64,000 nucleotides of DNA from Acinetobacter genomosp. 15BJ (GTDB lineage: Bacteria > Pseudomonadota > Gammaproteobacteria > Pseudomonadales > Moraxellaceae): assembly GCF_000400715.1 (NCBI RefSeq), contig NZ_KE007347.1, forward strand, positions 1,216,389-1,280,388. Direction: 5' to 3'. Numbering within the stretch: position 1 is the first letter of the stretch; the number at the start of each line of letters is the position of its first letter. The notes beneath the pieces are model-generated. The model was not told the DNA's origin and made no database searches. It worked only from the letters and a program-made list of their open reading frames with translations. The position numbers and the translations under genes were made by a program. Shown piece by piece: positions 42,752 through 52,841 of this stretch.

Positions 42752-44455
42752 ATGAAGAAGAAAGTATTCACACTCACCGCGACAATACTAGGAAGCTTAA
42801 TATTATTAGGCTGTAACAATGATTCAAACAATGACTCCGAGACATTGAATGCCAACACTGGTGATACTTTAATTTTAACCAACAATGGGATGATCAGTTC
42901 AATAGACCGCATGACACCAAACACAATTGTCTCAAATATTAAAATTACAGGTTTACAATCTGGCGATGAACTTGTTGGAATTGATTATCGACCTAAAGAT
43001 AGTAAGCTTTACGCAATTGGTTTACTGGGAAATATTTATACACTCAACCCCTCCAATGGCGTTGCCACATTTGTTAAAGCTCTAATTGCAGATCCAACCG
43101 ATACCATAGATGGAAATACACCATTTACAAAAATTTTAGGTGAGGCAAACCTCATCACTGTGAATTTTAATCCAGTTGCTGACCGTTTAAGAGTTATGAC
43201 CAATACTGGACAAAACCTTCGAATTAATGTCGATACAGGTACAACAATTACTGACGGCGCAATTAATTTAGCAGAAAGTAACCCTGCTATTATTGCAGGT
43301 GCATATACCAATGCCTTTGCAGGAACAGCCTCCACAAAGCTTTACAGCATCGACCAAAACTCTGATCGAATTTATTTACAAAATGCCAATGCAGGTACAC
43401 TTGGAAGTTCAGCAGCGCTTGGTGCAGATATAAATACCAATGGTGGCGGTGGCTTTGATATAGATCCTGTCAACAATATCGGATTTGCTGCGCTTAAACT
43501 TGTGTCTGGAACATACAAATTCTACCAACTTAACCTTGCTAATATTGGTACGAGCAGTGATGCGATTTTTGCAACGAGTGATTTAAATACAAGTTTTAAT
43601 AGCATGGGAATTCGTGGAATTGCTTTAAAAAGAGCCACCGACTCAACAGCTCAAGGCTTTGGTTTAACCGCAAATAATAAGTTGTTAAGTTTCGCTTTAA
43701 GCAACCCAAATTCAGTAGTTGAAAAAAACTTAAACGGTCTGCTCGTTGATGAAAGATTTATTGGTATTGACTACCGCTTAAGAACAGCAACAGAAAATTC
43801 AGGCAAGCTGTATGGACTTACCAACAAGGCAAACTTATATACCATTAATACTGATTCTGGTTTAGCAAGCTTAGTTACCACCTTAAAACCAGCGGCAGGC
43901 AGTGGTTTTACGACTTTACAAGGCACGAGCTTTGCAGTTGATTTCAATCCAACTGCCGATCGTCTCCGTGTAATTAGCGACACAGGACAAAACTTACGAA
44001 TAAATGTTGATACAGGCGATACGATTAAAGATGGCGATATCAATGGAGCTTCAGGGGCAAAAGTAACAGCGGCAGCGTACACAAATAGCTTTAAAACACC
44101 TATCGCCATGCTTAGCACAGAACTTTTTGATGTAGATCAAAGCAATAAAACTCTCGCGAAACAGAACCCTCCAAATAATGGAACGCTAAATTTAATTGGA
44201 AATTTAGGCATTGATCTTGGCTTGGATAATGGTTTTGATATTGCGGGTGGAGATAATGGTTATGCCCTTGCTACAGTTTCAGGTGAATCGGGAGCATCCA
44301 TCCTCTATCGTATCGATTTAAATAGCGATACAACGATTACAACACCGCGTGCAAGATTAGCAATTAATGTCGATGGCACACCAAACTTAGCTGCATCGAA
44401 AATTGGAAACAGTTCCACACCTCAAGTGATTGATTTAGCAATTTTATTTAAATGA
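42752..44455 (+). CDS. Lipoprotein with two DUF4394 domains
   Basis: 567-aa exported lipoprotein. The signal MKKKVFTLTATILGSLILLGC ends in a lipobox Cys (21). Two tandem DUF4394 propeller-like units follow, about residues 40-300 and 310-567. They share the block NFNPVADRLRVMTNTGQNLRINVDTG in unit 1 (about 143-168) and its near copy in unit 2 (about 402-427), each preceded by LVGIDYRPKDSKLYAIG-type or FIGIDYRLRTATENSGKLYGLTN-type strands. The domain is found in surface proteins, often with unknown ligands. It is a single gene ending in a strong terminator. Function unknown. Confidence 0.88.
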   Translation: MKKKVFTLTATILGSLILLGCNNDSNNDSETLNANTGDTLILTNNGMISSIDRMTPNTIVSNIKITGLQSGDELVGIDYRPKDSKLYAIGLLGNIYTLNPSNGVATFVKALIADPTDTIDGNTPFTKILGEANLITVNFNPVADRLRVMTNTGQNLRINVDTGTTITDGAINLAESNPAIIAGAYTNAFAGTASTKLYSIDQNSDRIYLQNANAGTLGSSAALGADINTNGGGGFDIDPVNNIGFAALKLVSGTYKFYQLNLANIGTSSDAIFATSDLNTSFNSMGIRGIALKRATDSTAQGFGLTANNKLLSFALSNPNSVVEKNLNGLLVDERFIGIDYRLRTATENSGKLYGLTNKANLYTINTDSGLASLVTTLKPAAGSGFTTLQGTSFAVDFNPTADRLRVISDTGQNLRINVDTGDTIKDGDINGASGAKVTAAAYTNSFKTPIAMLSTELFDVDQSNKTLAKQNPPNNGTLNLIGNLGIDLGLDNGFDIAGGDNGYALATVSGESGASILYRIDLNSDTTITTPRARLAINVDGTPNLAASKIGNSSTPQVIDLAILFK

Positions 44456-44460
44456 GCTTA

Positions 44461-44498
44461 ATAATAAAAAACACCACAATTGTGGTGTTTTTTATTAT
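44461..44498. terminator. Bidirectional terminator (perfect 19+19 inverted repeat)
   Basis: The left arm 44461-44479 and right arm 44480-44498 are exact reverse complements with no spacer. The GC-containing core ACACCACAA/TTGTGGTGT is flanked by A and T tracts. It serves the DUF4394 gene (+) and the FabH-like gene (-). Confidence 0.9.
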
Positions 44499-44510
44499 TA
44501 AAACAAAAGC

Positions 44511-45617
44511 TTAAGCAATATGCTTCTGTACTACAATCGAACCGACTGAATAACCAGCACCGAATGAAGAGATCACGGCATACTCACCATCATTGACCTG
44601 CTCACCCGTACGATGCATTGCAATAATCACACCTGCAGACGAGGTATTAGCAAACTCATCCAAAATAATCGGTGCACGTTCTAAATCAGCCTCTTTACCG
44701 ACTACCAATTTCAAAATCAGTTCATTCATATTGGCATTGGCTTGATGCAACCAGAAACGCTTGATTTGTTCAGCGCTTAATTCAAGTTTTTCCAATTGTG
44801 CGGTAATGATTTTAGCAACCAATGGACAAACTTCTTTAAAGACTTTACGACCGTCTTGACGGAATAACTTGTCGTCGACAACCGCATCTTCACTGCGGTT
44901 TAAGAAACCAAAGTTATTACGGATATTATTTGAGAACTGGGTAAACAAATGAATATCTAAGATTTCATAACCCGATTTGGTTTCAGTTTCTTCAATAATT
45001 GATGCAGTCGCAACATCACCAAAGATAAAGTGTGCATCACGAGTACGGTAGTCTAAATGACCCGATGTAATTTCAACATTGAGCAATAACACACGACGTG
45101 CGCCACATTTCACAGCATCGTAGGCTTGTTTCAAACCAAATGTCGCAGCAGAACATGCCACATTCATATCATAGGCATAGCCTTGAATACCCAATGCAGA
45201 CTGGATTTCAATCGCAACTGCTGGGTAGGCACGTTGCATATTTGAACATGCCAAAATTACAACATCGATGTCTTCTGCAGTTACGCCTGCATTTTCCATC
45301 GCTTGTTTAGCAGCAATAACGCCCCACTCCGCTTGAAGTGACAGTTCATCATTACTACGCTCTTGCAAACGTGGGCGCAAACGTGCTGGATCAAGAATAC
45401 CTGATTTTTCGACCACATAACGGCGTTGAATACCCGATGCTTTCTCGATAAATTCAGGGCTTGAGCCACGTAAAGCTTCAATTTCGCCAGCTTCAATTTG
45501 CGCTGCGTGATCTTGGTTATACTGTTCTACATAAGCATTTAAACTTTCAACCAACTCTTCATTGGAAATAGATTCAGTTGGATGGAATAAACCTGTACCT
45601 GTTATACGGATGCCCAT
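44511..45617 (-). CDS. Beta-ketoacyl-ACP synthase III-type enzyme (FabH-like)
   Basis: 368-aa thiolase-fold condensing enzyme. Catalytic Cys is in [11 protein letters not shown], His in [14 protein letters not shown] and Asn in [13 protein letters not shown], the Cys-His-Asn triad of FabH. It is about 45 residues longer than typical FabH because of an insertion near the N-terminus ([31 protein letters not shown]), as seen in the stand-alone FabH-like paralogues of Acinetobacter and Pseudomonas. It could start fatty-acid synthesis or condense longer acyl chains. No fab genes are adjacent. Confidence 0.88.
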   Translation of the reverse strand: MGIRITGTGLFHPTESISNEELVESLNAYVEQYNQDHAAQIEAGEIEALRGSSPEFIEKASGIQRRYVVEKSGILDPARLRPRLQERSNDELSLQAEWGVIAAKQAMENAGVTAEDIDVVILACSNMQRAYPAVAIEIQSALGIQGYAYDMNVACSAATFGLKQAYDAVKCGARRVLLLNVEITSGHLDYRTRDAHFIFGDVATASIIEETETKSGYEILDIHLFTQFSNNIRNNFGFLNRSEDAVVDDKLFRQDGRKVFKEVCPLVAKIITAQLEKLELSAEQIKRFWLHQANANMNELILKLVVGKEADLERAPIILDEFANTSSAGVIIAMHRTGEQVNDGEYAVISSFGAGYSVGSIVVQKHIA

Positions 45618-45662
45618 GTAAAACTCCTGTAAAGAATAGTTCTAACTTTCATATTTCTCAGT

Positions 45663-48600
45663 TTAACCGATTGCTAATCGATCCCATAGTTTTTGTAATC
45701 TAGTTGGTGAAATAGGCAGCTTTGTTTTCATCGGTTGAGAAAACAAAGAAATTCTAAATTCTTCCAACATCAAATACAGTTCTTTAATTTTAGGATCGTT
45801 TTTAAATTTAAATACTTTGTCCATCCATGGATCGACATCATCAATTGCAGCAAGGTCTCGTTGTAGATTATTGGGCAAACAATCTAAACGCAATAGCAGC
45901 GCTTTCAAATAACGCGGGTATTCCTGCCAAATTTCAGGGGATTGGCTATAAACAAAGTTTGCTAATGACATTAAATCAAGTTGATCTTCTATGTCATCTA
46001 CACTTCGACCAAAAATGGTTTGATCCAAGACCAATAATTCACGGCGAATCTGCTGCCATTGGGTAAATATTTCAGTTAAATCACTTAATGTCTGTTGACC
46101 ATTTGCTAAGAATTTCTTTTTAGTTTCAGTCAATAGTTGTTGAAACTCAGTCGCATTTTTTGGTAGCTCTTGAATTGAAACTTGCAAGGTTGCATAGACT
46201 AGCATTTGCTCTAACTTGGCACGATCACCCAACGGTGAATAAGCGAGAGCTAAAGGTTTAGAAATCTGCTTTTTCAATTGACGGATTAAATCCCCCAATT
46301 GCATATGTACCAGACGGATTACCCCTTCCCGATGTTGCTTAATCGCTTCATCCTGATCATTAAAGGTTTGAATCACCACGCCCGATTCATCTTTGGCTTC
46401 AAGCTCAGCAAATTGCTTGGTAGAAACCAAAGCCTGATACTGCTTAATAATAACGCCTGTTACTTTTTGTGATGCTTCAAACACAAAATTTTCAGGGAAG
46501 GTCTGAAACTCACCTTGTTGCTGTTGCACTGGGCGATGTGTTTCCACACGACAACGGGCTTTTAATTCGTCTAAATCACGCCCTTGTGCAATCAACTTGC
46601 CCTTTTCATCTACAACCTTAATAAAAGGTATTAGATATTGATCGATACGTTCAAAAGAAAAGTCTTTTTCCGTAATCTGCTCACCGCGTAAAGCAAACGC
46701 CAAGTAGCTAAATAAATGTTCACGCAGATGAACTGCATCAATCCCCTGCATGAGCTTTTTAGCTGTATCAGGGATCGGCACCAAATTGCGACGCTTGTCT
46801 TTTGGCAGTGCTTTCAATAAAGCTTCGATTAAATCCTGACGCCAGCCAGGAATGCCCCACGACCATTGCTTTTCATCCACTTGCGGTAAAGCCTGCACAG
46901 GAATTTTAACTGTCGCACCATCTTCATCATGACTTGGGTCAAAACGATAGCTGGCAGCAAGTCGCAGTTGTCCATTATGCAAATAATCAGGGAACTGTTG
47001 CGTGGTTGGACGATCATTCATCCACAACGCATCATCTTCCACAAAGAGATAACGTGGATTGTCTGTTTCGACTGTCGCGCGCCAATCTTCAAAACTACGA
47101 CGGCTGGCAATTTCCTCAGGCACTTTTTCTGCATAGAACTGGTAAATGGTCTCTTCATCCACCACCAAATCACGACGACGTAATTTATCTTCAACCCGTT
47201 CAACTTCTTCAAGTTTGAGTAGGTTATGTTTTAAAAATGGCGGTGTAATGCCCAAATTCCCGGTGGTCAGTCCATCACGTAAAAAGATTTCGTGTGCCGC
47301 GGCTTGATCAACTTTCTCGAAATTAATCATTCGTTTCGGTTCAATGATTAAACCAAATAGCGATATTTGTGCATAAGCATTGACGATACCTGCCTTTTTC
47401 GACCAATGTGGCTCGAAATAGTGGTACTTCAATAAATCACGCGCAGCCAATAAAATCCATTCAGGATCAATTTTTGCCAAGGTGCGTAAATACACCTGAG
47501 AGGTTTCCACCATCTCAAATGCCATCACCCAAGCGGTATTGGTCTTGTGTAAGGTACTTGCAGGAAAAACTTTAGCCTTCTGTTGGCGCACCGCCATAAA
47601 GGTATTACGTTCATCGGTTTTATTCGCAATAAATGAAAGCAAACCCGTTAATAGTGCACGGTGTAAGTTTTCATAATTAGCTGATTTTTCGTTAAAACTG
47701 AGTTTTAAACCTTCTGCCAATTCAACCAATTGCTGATGGGTTTGTTTCCATTCACGAAGACGTAACCAACTTAAAAAGTGCTGACGCGCAAATTGACGAC
47801 GCTTATTTTCAGTTTGTGTTTCGGGGCTGGTTTGTAACGTATTCCAAAGCTTTAGATAGAATAAAAAGTCTGAATCTGCTTCTTTGAATAAGGCATGTTT
47901 CTGATCTGCCTGCATTTGCTTGTCCGCAGGACGTTCACGCGGATCTTGAATGGCCAAGGCACTGACAATAATCAAAGTTTCTTTGAGTACACCAAAATGA
48001 GCACCGCCAACCAACATACGTGCTAAACGCGGGTCAATCGGCATACGTGCCATCATTTGACCGACTTTGGTTAAATCATTCTTACGTTCATTTAATGCAC
48101 CCAACTCAACCAAGAGTTTGCGTCCATCATTAACCAAACGAAAATCAGGCGGCTCAATAAAATCAAAATCTTCTAAATTACCTAAACCTAAGCTTTGCAT
48201 TTGCAAAATAACAGAGGCCAAGTTGGTTCGTTTAATTTCAGGCTCAGTAAACTCAGGACGACTTAAAAAGTCTTCTTCACTGTATAGACGAATACAGACA
48301 CCCGCAGCAATACGACCACAACGACCTTTACGCTGATTGGCTGCAGCTTGTGAAATAGCTTCAATCGGTAAGCGCTGTACACGTGAACGGTAGTTATAAC
48401 GTGAGATACGAGCAAAACCACTATCAATCACATAACGAATATTCGGTACAGTCAGTGCTGTTTCCGCCACGTTGGTGGCAATAATAATGCGTCGCCCTTT
48501 ACCACTTGGGCTAAAGATTTTTTGCTGTTCTGCAAGAGCCAAACGTGCATATAAAGGCAATACCTCAGTATGACGAGGACCATATTTTTGCAGCGTTTCC

Positions 48601-49580
48601 TGTAATTCACGGATTTCTTGCTCTGTACTGGCAAAAATTAAAATATCCGCATATTCAGGATGACCTTTACTCTCTGCATCTGCAAAACATTCCTCTACAG
48701 CCTGCACCACCGCACGCGGTAGATTTTCTTCAAAATCATCAAACTCATCGTCATCGCTACCGACAATGCTCAACTCAGAAATCGGACGATAACGTAGCTC
48801 GACAGGAAAGCTACGACCTTCTACTTCAAAAATCGGTGCGTTATAAAAATACTGGCTAAAACGGTTTACATCCAGAGTCGCCGAGGTCACGATCACTTTT
48901 AAATCAGGACGCTTTGGCAAAAGCTGCTTGAGATAGCCCATGATGAAGTCAATATTGAGTGAGCGTTCATGCGCTTCATCAATAATGATCGTATCGTATT
49001 TTGATAGAAAACGGTCATTGGTTAATTCAGCCAACAAAATACCATCGGTCATCAAACGGACGATTGAATCTTGCGAACCTTGCTCATTAAAACGAATCTT
49101 AAAGCCAATTGATTCGCCAAGCTTCTCGCCCACTTCTTCAGCGATACGTTGCGAGACACTTCGTGCAGCCAATCGACGTGGCTGAGTATGACCGATCATC
49201 CCTGTGAGTCCACAGCCTGCCAGCATGGCAATTTGTGGAAGCTGTGTGGTTTTACCAGAACCCGTTTCACCAGCAACAATGATGACCTGATGCTTTTGAA
49301 TTGCCTCAATTAAACGGTCTGCATATTGGGTAACAGGCAGGTCTTGATTCAGCTTGATCGTGGGAACACGTGCTAAGCGTTGTTTTACCTTATGATTCGA
49401 TTGTTGAATGAGTTTTTCGATTTCTGCTGTTTCTGTTTTTTTATCTTTGCGCAGTCGATTTAAACGGTGACGGTCACGAGCCATAACCAATTGATCTACA
49501 TTTAAATGACTCTGCACTGAACAGCTTTCCTGAAAAATTAAATAATCGGCTATTTTACGCCTTAAACCCTTGCTATGCAA
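45663..49580 (-). CDS. hrpA: ATP-dependent RNA helicase HrpA
   Basis: 1305-aa DEAH-box helicase; in E. coli HrpA rescues or splits stalled and collided ribosomes. Motifs: Walker A GETGSGKTT, Ia TQPRRLAARSV, II DEAH in IIIDEAHERSLNID, III SATLD, V ATNVAETALTVPNIRYVID, VI QRKGRCGR. These are followed by the HA2/OB module and the long HrpA-specific C-terminal helical region. The first ATG used is at 49580; the E. coli alignment would also allow a start 20-33 codons later. It is a single gene, 45 bases upstream of the FabH-like gene start. Confidence 0.96.
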   Translation of the reverse strand: MHSKGLRRKIADYLIFQESCSVQSHLNVDQLVMARDRHRLNRLRKDKKTETAEIEKLIQQSNHKVKQRLARVPTIKLNQDLPVTQYADRLIEAIQKHQVIIVAGETGSGKTTQLPQIAMLAGCGLTGMIGHTQPRRLAARSVSQRIAEEVGEKLGESIGFKIRFNEQGSQDSIVRLMTDGILLAELTNDRFLSKYDTIIIDEAHERSLNIDFIMGYLKQLLPKRPDLKVIVTSATLDVNRFSQYFYNAPIFEVEGRSFPVELRYRPISELSIVGSDDDEFDDFEENLPRAVVQAVEECFADAESKGHPEYADILIFASTEQEIRELQETLQKYGPRHTEVLPLYARLALAEQQKIFSPSGKGRRIIIATNVAETALTVPNIRYVIDSGFARISRYNYRSRVQRLPIEAISQAAANQRKGRCGRIAAGVCIRLYSEEDFLSRPEFTEPEIKRTNLASVILQMQSLGLGNLEDFDFIEPPDFRLVNDGRKLLVELGALNERKNDLTKVGQMMARMPIDPRLARMLVGGAHFGVLKETLIIVSALAIQDPRERPADKQMQADQKHALFKEADSDFLFYLKLWNTLQTSPETQTENKRRQFARQHFLSWLRLREWKQTHQQLVELAEGLKLSFNEKSANYENLHRALLTGLLSFIANKTDERNTFMAVRQQKAKVFPASTLHKTNTAWVMAFEMVETSQVYLRTLAKIDPEWILLAARDLLKYHYFEPHWSKKAGIVNAYAQISLFGLIIEPKRMINFEKVDQAAAHEIFLRDGLTTGNLGITPPFLKHNLLKLEEVERVEDKLRRRDLVVDEETIYQFYAEKVPEEIASRRSFEDWRATVETDNPRYLFVEDDALWMNDRPTTQQFPDYLHNGQLRLAASYRFDPSHDEDGATVKIPVQALPQVDEKQWSWGIPGWRQDLIEALLKALPKDKRRNLVPIPDTAKKLMQGIDAVHLREHLFSYLAFALRGEQITEKDFSFERIDQYLIPFIKVVDEKGKLIAQGRDLDELKARCRVETHRPVQQQQGEFQTFPENFVFEASQKVTGVIIKQYQALVSTKQFAELEAKDESGVVIQTFNDQDEAIKQHREGVIRLVHMQLGDLIRQLKKQISKPLALAYSPLGDRAKLEQMLVYATLQVSIQELPKNATEFQQLLTETKKKFLANGQQTLSDLTEIFTQWQQIRRELLVLDQTIFGRSVDDIEDQLDLMSLANFVYSQSPEIWQEYPRYLKALLLRLDCLPNNLQRDLAAIDDVDPWMDKVFKFKNDPKIKELYLMLEEFRISLFSQPMKTKLPISPTRLQKLWDRLAIG

Positions 49581-49654
49581 AGAAAGCTTTTCTAGGTCTT
49601 AACCACCGCAGAGGCTTATCACTAAAAATTCAGGTCTTGAATCAAGTTAAATAA

Positions 49655-49966
49655 TTACTCATCCGAGGCTGAAACAATAAAAATAGCTCTTAATTTTGAT
49701 CCACTGACTGCGTTTGGATCAATATCAACGACAAGATTAAGAAAAGTCGAGACCTGTGACCAGTGCTGATAACCTTTTCCTTTTAATACTTTTGGGACGA
49801 AAATAGCGCCTTCTCTTATTTCTTGCTGACTTTGTTTTGCATCCAATACAATCATCGAACATGAGAATAAATCAACTGCCTGACAATTTGGAATAAATAT
49901 TGCGCCCTCTTTTGGGAGATAAGTTTTTGCTTGTGTAACATTTACCAGACCATTAGATGATTCCAT
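49655..49966 (-). CDS. Hypothetical protein, about 103 aa
   Basis: Not recognised. The product has three related strands GAIFIPN, GAIFVPK and RAIFIVS, suggesting a small beta-structured domain with internal repetition. No signal peptide or membrane segment. From the ATG at 49966 it has 103 residues; a TTG at 50011 in the same frame would add 15 residues, and the ribosome sites do not decide between them. Coding status is moderate. Confidence 0.5.
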   Translation of the reverse strand: MESSNGLVNVTQAKTYLPKEGAIFIPNCQAVDLFSCSMIVLDAKQSQQEIREGAIFVPKVLKGKGYQHWSQVSTFLNLVVDIDPNAVSGSKLRAIFIVSASDE

Positions 49967-50011
49967 TCCTTCACTCTTGCCAAATAAATCCTGAATTTTT
50001 ATAGCAACCAA

Positions 50012-50447
50012 TCAATAATCTCATCAAACTAATTACTATTCTCCTTATCGGATTCGTGTTTTTTCTTTAGCCAATCTATCTCAACAACTCAGGATCACGA
50101 ACAGATAGTTTTCCAAATAAAACTGATACTCGTAGAAAATTTAATCGTATACCTCCGTTTTTTATATAATTTTAGATTTTTTCAATTTTACCCTTGAATT
50201 TTGATGACGTAGACTTCATGTTGTTATGCACATTAGTTCTGGATCTTTTGTCATGTTTGCTTCATCTCAATGCAGTCAAATAGGACAGATATTCTTGGGT
50301 GAAAGTCGTTTTTATTGATTTATTCAATTTTCCGATTCTAGTCATGTAAAAATACTATTTCCCCAATAACTAAAAATTATTTATTCTTGACCTCGTAAAC
50401 AAGTAAGGCGTTAGCCTCTCAATAAAACCTCAATCATGGAGACAATG
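50012..50447. other. Intergenic region upstream of ahpC
   Basis: About 430 AT-rich bases. No ORF or RNA gene recognised. The right end must contain the ahpC promoter (a TTGACC hexamer lies about 60 bases before the start), and OxyR control would be expected from the family, but I could not identify an OxyR site with confidence. Confidence 0.5.
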
Positions 50448-51011
50448 ATGAGCTTAATTAATACTGAAGTTAAACCATTTAAAGCAACTGCGTACCATAA
50501 CGGTCAATTTGTTGACGTATCTGAAGCAGATCTTAAAGGCAAATGGTCTGTTGTATTCTTCTACCCAGCTGACTTCACATTCGTATGTCCAACAGAGTTA
50601 GGCGACCTTGCTGACAACTATGCTGAATTCCAAAAACTAGGCGTTGAAATCTATGGCGTGTCTACTGACACTCACTTCACGCACAAAGCTTGGCACGACA
50701 CTTCAGAAGTTATTGGTAAAATCCAATACCCATTGATCGGTGACCCAACTTGGACACTTTCTAAAAACTTCGACGTATTAATCGAAGCTGCTGGTCTTGC
50801 TGACCGTGGTACTTTCGTAATCGATCCAGAAGGCAAAATCCAAATCGTTGAAATCAACGCTGGTGGTATCGGCCGTGATGCATCTGAACTTCTTCGTAAA
50901 GTTAAAGCTGCTCAATATGTTCACGCTCACCCAGGTGAAGTTTGCCCAGCTAAATGGAAAGAAGGCGAAGCTACGCTTGCTCCATCTATCGACTTAGTTG
51001 GTAAAATCTAA
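50448..51011 (+). CDS. ahpC: Alkyl hydroperoxide reductase subunit C (2-Cys peroxiredoxin)
   Basis: 187-aa peroxidase that reduces H2O2, organic peroxides and peroxynitrite. Peroxidatic Cys47 is in [10 protein letters not shown] and resolving Cys166 in [11 protein letters not shown] at 50448 ([10 protein letters not shown]) is preceded by GGAGACA; the in-frame ATG codons three and twelve bases earlier are less typical. The reductase ahpF is not adjacent but 3.9 kb downstream on the same strand. Confidence 0.97.
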   Translation: MSLINTEVKPFKATAYHNGQFVDVSEADLKGKWSVVFFYPADFTFVCPTELGDLADNYAEFQKLGVEIYGVSTDTHFTHKAWHDTSEVIGKIQYPLIGDPTWTLSKNFDVLIEAAGLADRGTFVIDPEGKIQIVEINAGGIGRDASELLRKVKAAQYVHAHPGEVCPAKWKEGEATLAPSIDLVGKI

Positions 51012-51038
51012 TTTTTTAGATTAGACCAATAGGTTTGA

Positions 51039-51067
51039 AGCCACCCTTTTTAGGGTGGTTTTTTTAT
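51039..51067 (+). terminator. Rho-independent terminator after ahpC
   Basis: AGCCACCCT / AGGGTGGTT stem (one G-T pair), TTTT loop, seven T. Confidence 0.88.
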
Positions 51068-51263
51068 TGATTATTTTTATCAATCCAAGTCCTATTCCAA
51101 CCGAAAATTTATAGCTAATTTTTTACAATTCTTATACTTATAAATTTATAGCAAGCTTCATTTATGAATTGTCAGACTGCCGCAGTTGGAGTACTGTCAA
51201 ATTATGAAACAAAAGAGTTTTTGTATATGTACTAAAAGATCAAACAAAAATAGGAGTCGTTAT

Positions 51264-51473
51264 ATGGAAAAATCTGTTGTTGTAACCTCTTGGAAATATG
51301 ATGTTTCTTCACGCTATTTAAAAATTTTCTATAGCAATGGCTCAGGTGAGCTTTACCATCCCGTTCCAGAGTTTATCTACAATAATTTACTTCGCACCAA
51401 TGATAAAACAGCCTTTGTGCATAAATATCTTGAGTTTGATCTACATTTTAAACGACTCTGTATTTCAGCCTAG
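51264..51473 (+). CDS. KTSC-domain protein, 69 aa
   Basis: Small protein made of a single KTSC domain: VVVTSWKYDVSSRYLKIFYSNGSGELYHPVPEFIYNNLLRTNDKTAFVHKYL. The domain is usually found in phage-like, lysyl-tRNA-linked or stress contexts and its role is unclear. The ATG at 51264 follows a good AGGAG; the frame is open to 51186, but that extension has no ribosome site. Followed by a terminator shared with the convergent alkM. Confidence 0.85.
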   Translation: MEKSVVVTSWKYDVSSRYLKIFYSNGSGELYHPVPEFIYNNLLRTNDKTAFVHKYLEFDLHFKRLCISA

Positions 51474-51483
51474 TCATAAAAAA

Positions 51484-51512
51484 ATCAGCCCGCTGGGGCT
51501 GATCTGTTTTAT
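51484..51512. terminator. Terminator between KTSC gene and alkM
   Basis: ATCAGCCC / GGGCTGAT stem with a GCTG-type loop, A tract before and T-rich tail after; can act for both convergent genes. Confidence 0.82.
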
Positions 51513-51525
51513 ATCTTTCGATGAT

Positions 51526-52719
51526 TTAAGCCGCGTCATTTTGCTCAATATATTTCTCGAGCATTTCTTCCTTCACATCTGCATGCATATTAATTCTACT
51601 CAGGTCACCTTTATAATGTGCTACAACACGGTCATCCATGATTTTTGACCACCATGATGGAATAAACGCTGGCAGAATCATGGCACCATAACCTGCGGGT
51701 AATTGCGGTGCATCTTGAAAGTGACGTAAGGTTTGAAAGCTTCGGGTCGGATTGGCGTGATGATCCGAATGACGTTGTAATTGATACAAGAACAAATTGG
51801 TCACGACATTATTATTATTCCAGCTGTGCTCTGGCAAAGTACGTTCATACTGGCCATTTTCTTTCTTTGCACGCTTTAAACCATAGTGTTCAATATAGTT
51901 CACAGACTCAAACAAAGTAATCGCATAAGCCGCTTGCGTGACTTGGAATGGGATTGAACGCATACCAAACTTGCTAAACATGGCGGTATGGTATGCAGCA
52001 GACATCGCCCAGCCATGAATCAACTCATTTTCCTTACACAAGAAAGGTAATTTCTTACGTTCTAAACGGTTTTTCTCAATTTCGATCGCCGATTTGAAGC
52101 TACCAATCACAGTGCGCGGCAAGAACTTCCAAAAGGTTTCGCCAAATTGTGAAGATGCTGGATCTTCTGGTGTAGCAACGCGACGATGATGTCCATAAGG
52201 ATGTTCAATACGGAAATGGTTATAACCTGATGGTGCTAAAGCCAAATGAGAAAGATAATGCTCTAAACGTCCGCTCTTATGGCTCAGTTCATGTGCAGTA
52301 TTAATGGCAATTCCATTGACCATTCCCACCAAAGTTCCCAATAAGACTTGATCTGCAACTGGCGTGTCTTTACGACTGGCTAAATAGGCTCCATAAAGAT
52401 TGGTCGCGTATTGTAAAGGAATAAAAAGTTTAACAATTCGAGCGTAATACGGATCAGCTTCTAAATCTGCGATTGCATCTAATGGCGGGTTTTCCGTGTC
52501 TTCACCAATCAATTTATCTAATGTTGGAATAACACCATGTATAAATAATGGCCCAAATGAAGCGAAGAACTTTTTCGTTTTTTTAGGGCCAAATTGATAT
52601 CCCGCCAAACCACCCATTGCAATCGTCGGTACAGCCAAACCCAATAGCCATAAATGACGTTTTTTATCTTTAAATGTTGTTGTCGCTTGCTCGACATCCA
52701 GTTGAGTATGCATATTCAT
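51526..52719 (-). CDS. alkM: Alkane 1-monooxygenase (AlkB/AlkM type)
   Basis: 397-aa integral-membrane di-iron hydroxylase that oxidises medium- and long-chain n-alkanes to 1-alkanols with rubredoxin. The conserved His boxes are all present: HELSHK (143-148), HPYGHHRR with ATPEDPASS (173 onward) and QRHSDHH near the C-terminus; the HYGLKR signature also occurs. Sequence closely resembles Acinetobacter AlkM. Start at 52719 is preceded by GAGGAA; the upstream in-frame ATG at 52776 adds 19 unlikely residues. Divergent from an AlkR-type activator, with a duplicated operator between them. Rubredoxin genes are not in the window. Confidence 0.96.
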   Translation of the reverse strand: MNMHTQLDVEQATTTFKDKKRHLWLLGLAVPTIAMGGLAGYQFGPKKTKKFFASFGPLFIHGVIPTLDKLIGEDTENPPLDAIADLEADPYYARIVKLFIPLQYATNLYGAYLASRKDTPVADQVLLGTLVGMVNGIAINTAHELSHKSGRLEHYLSHLALAPSGYNHFRIEHPYGHHRRVATPEDPASSQFGETFWKFLPRTVIGSFKSAIEIEKNRLERKKLPFLCKENELIHGWAMSAAYHTAMFSKFGMRSIPFQVTQAAYAITLFESVNYIEHYGLKRAKKENGQYERTLPEHSWNNNNVVTNLFLYQLQRHSDHHANPTRSFQTLRHFQDAPQLPAGYGAMILPAFIPSWWSKIMDDRVVAHYKGDLSRINMHADVKEEMLEKYIEQNDAA

Positions 52720-52786
52720 TAGAAATTCCTCAATCAAACACAAAATGCTTTGCTTGAATTGATTGTGTTCCTTCATCGCCGCTCTA

Positions 52787-52826
52787 TATTATCATTTTAA
52801 GACTTGCTATTATCATTTTAAGACTT
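52787..52826. promoter_or_regulatory. Direct repeat, probable AlkR operator
   Basis: The 19-base sequence TATTATCATTTTAAGACTT occurs at 52787-52805 and again, identical, at 52808-52826: a 21-base period in the short gap between alkM and alkR. Two same-face direct half-sites are the usual AraC-family target. Binding is inferred. Confidence 0.72.
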
Positions 52827-52841
52827 TAATGAGTTTTTCTT

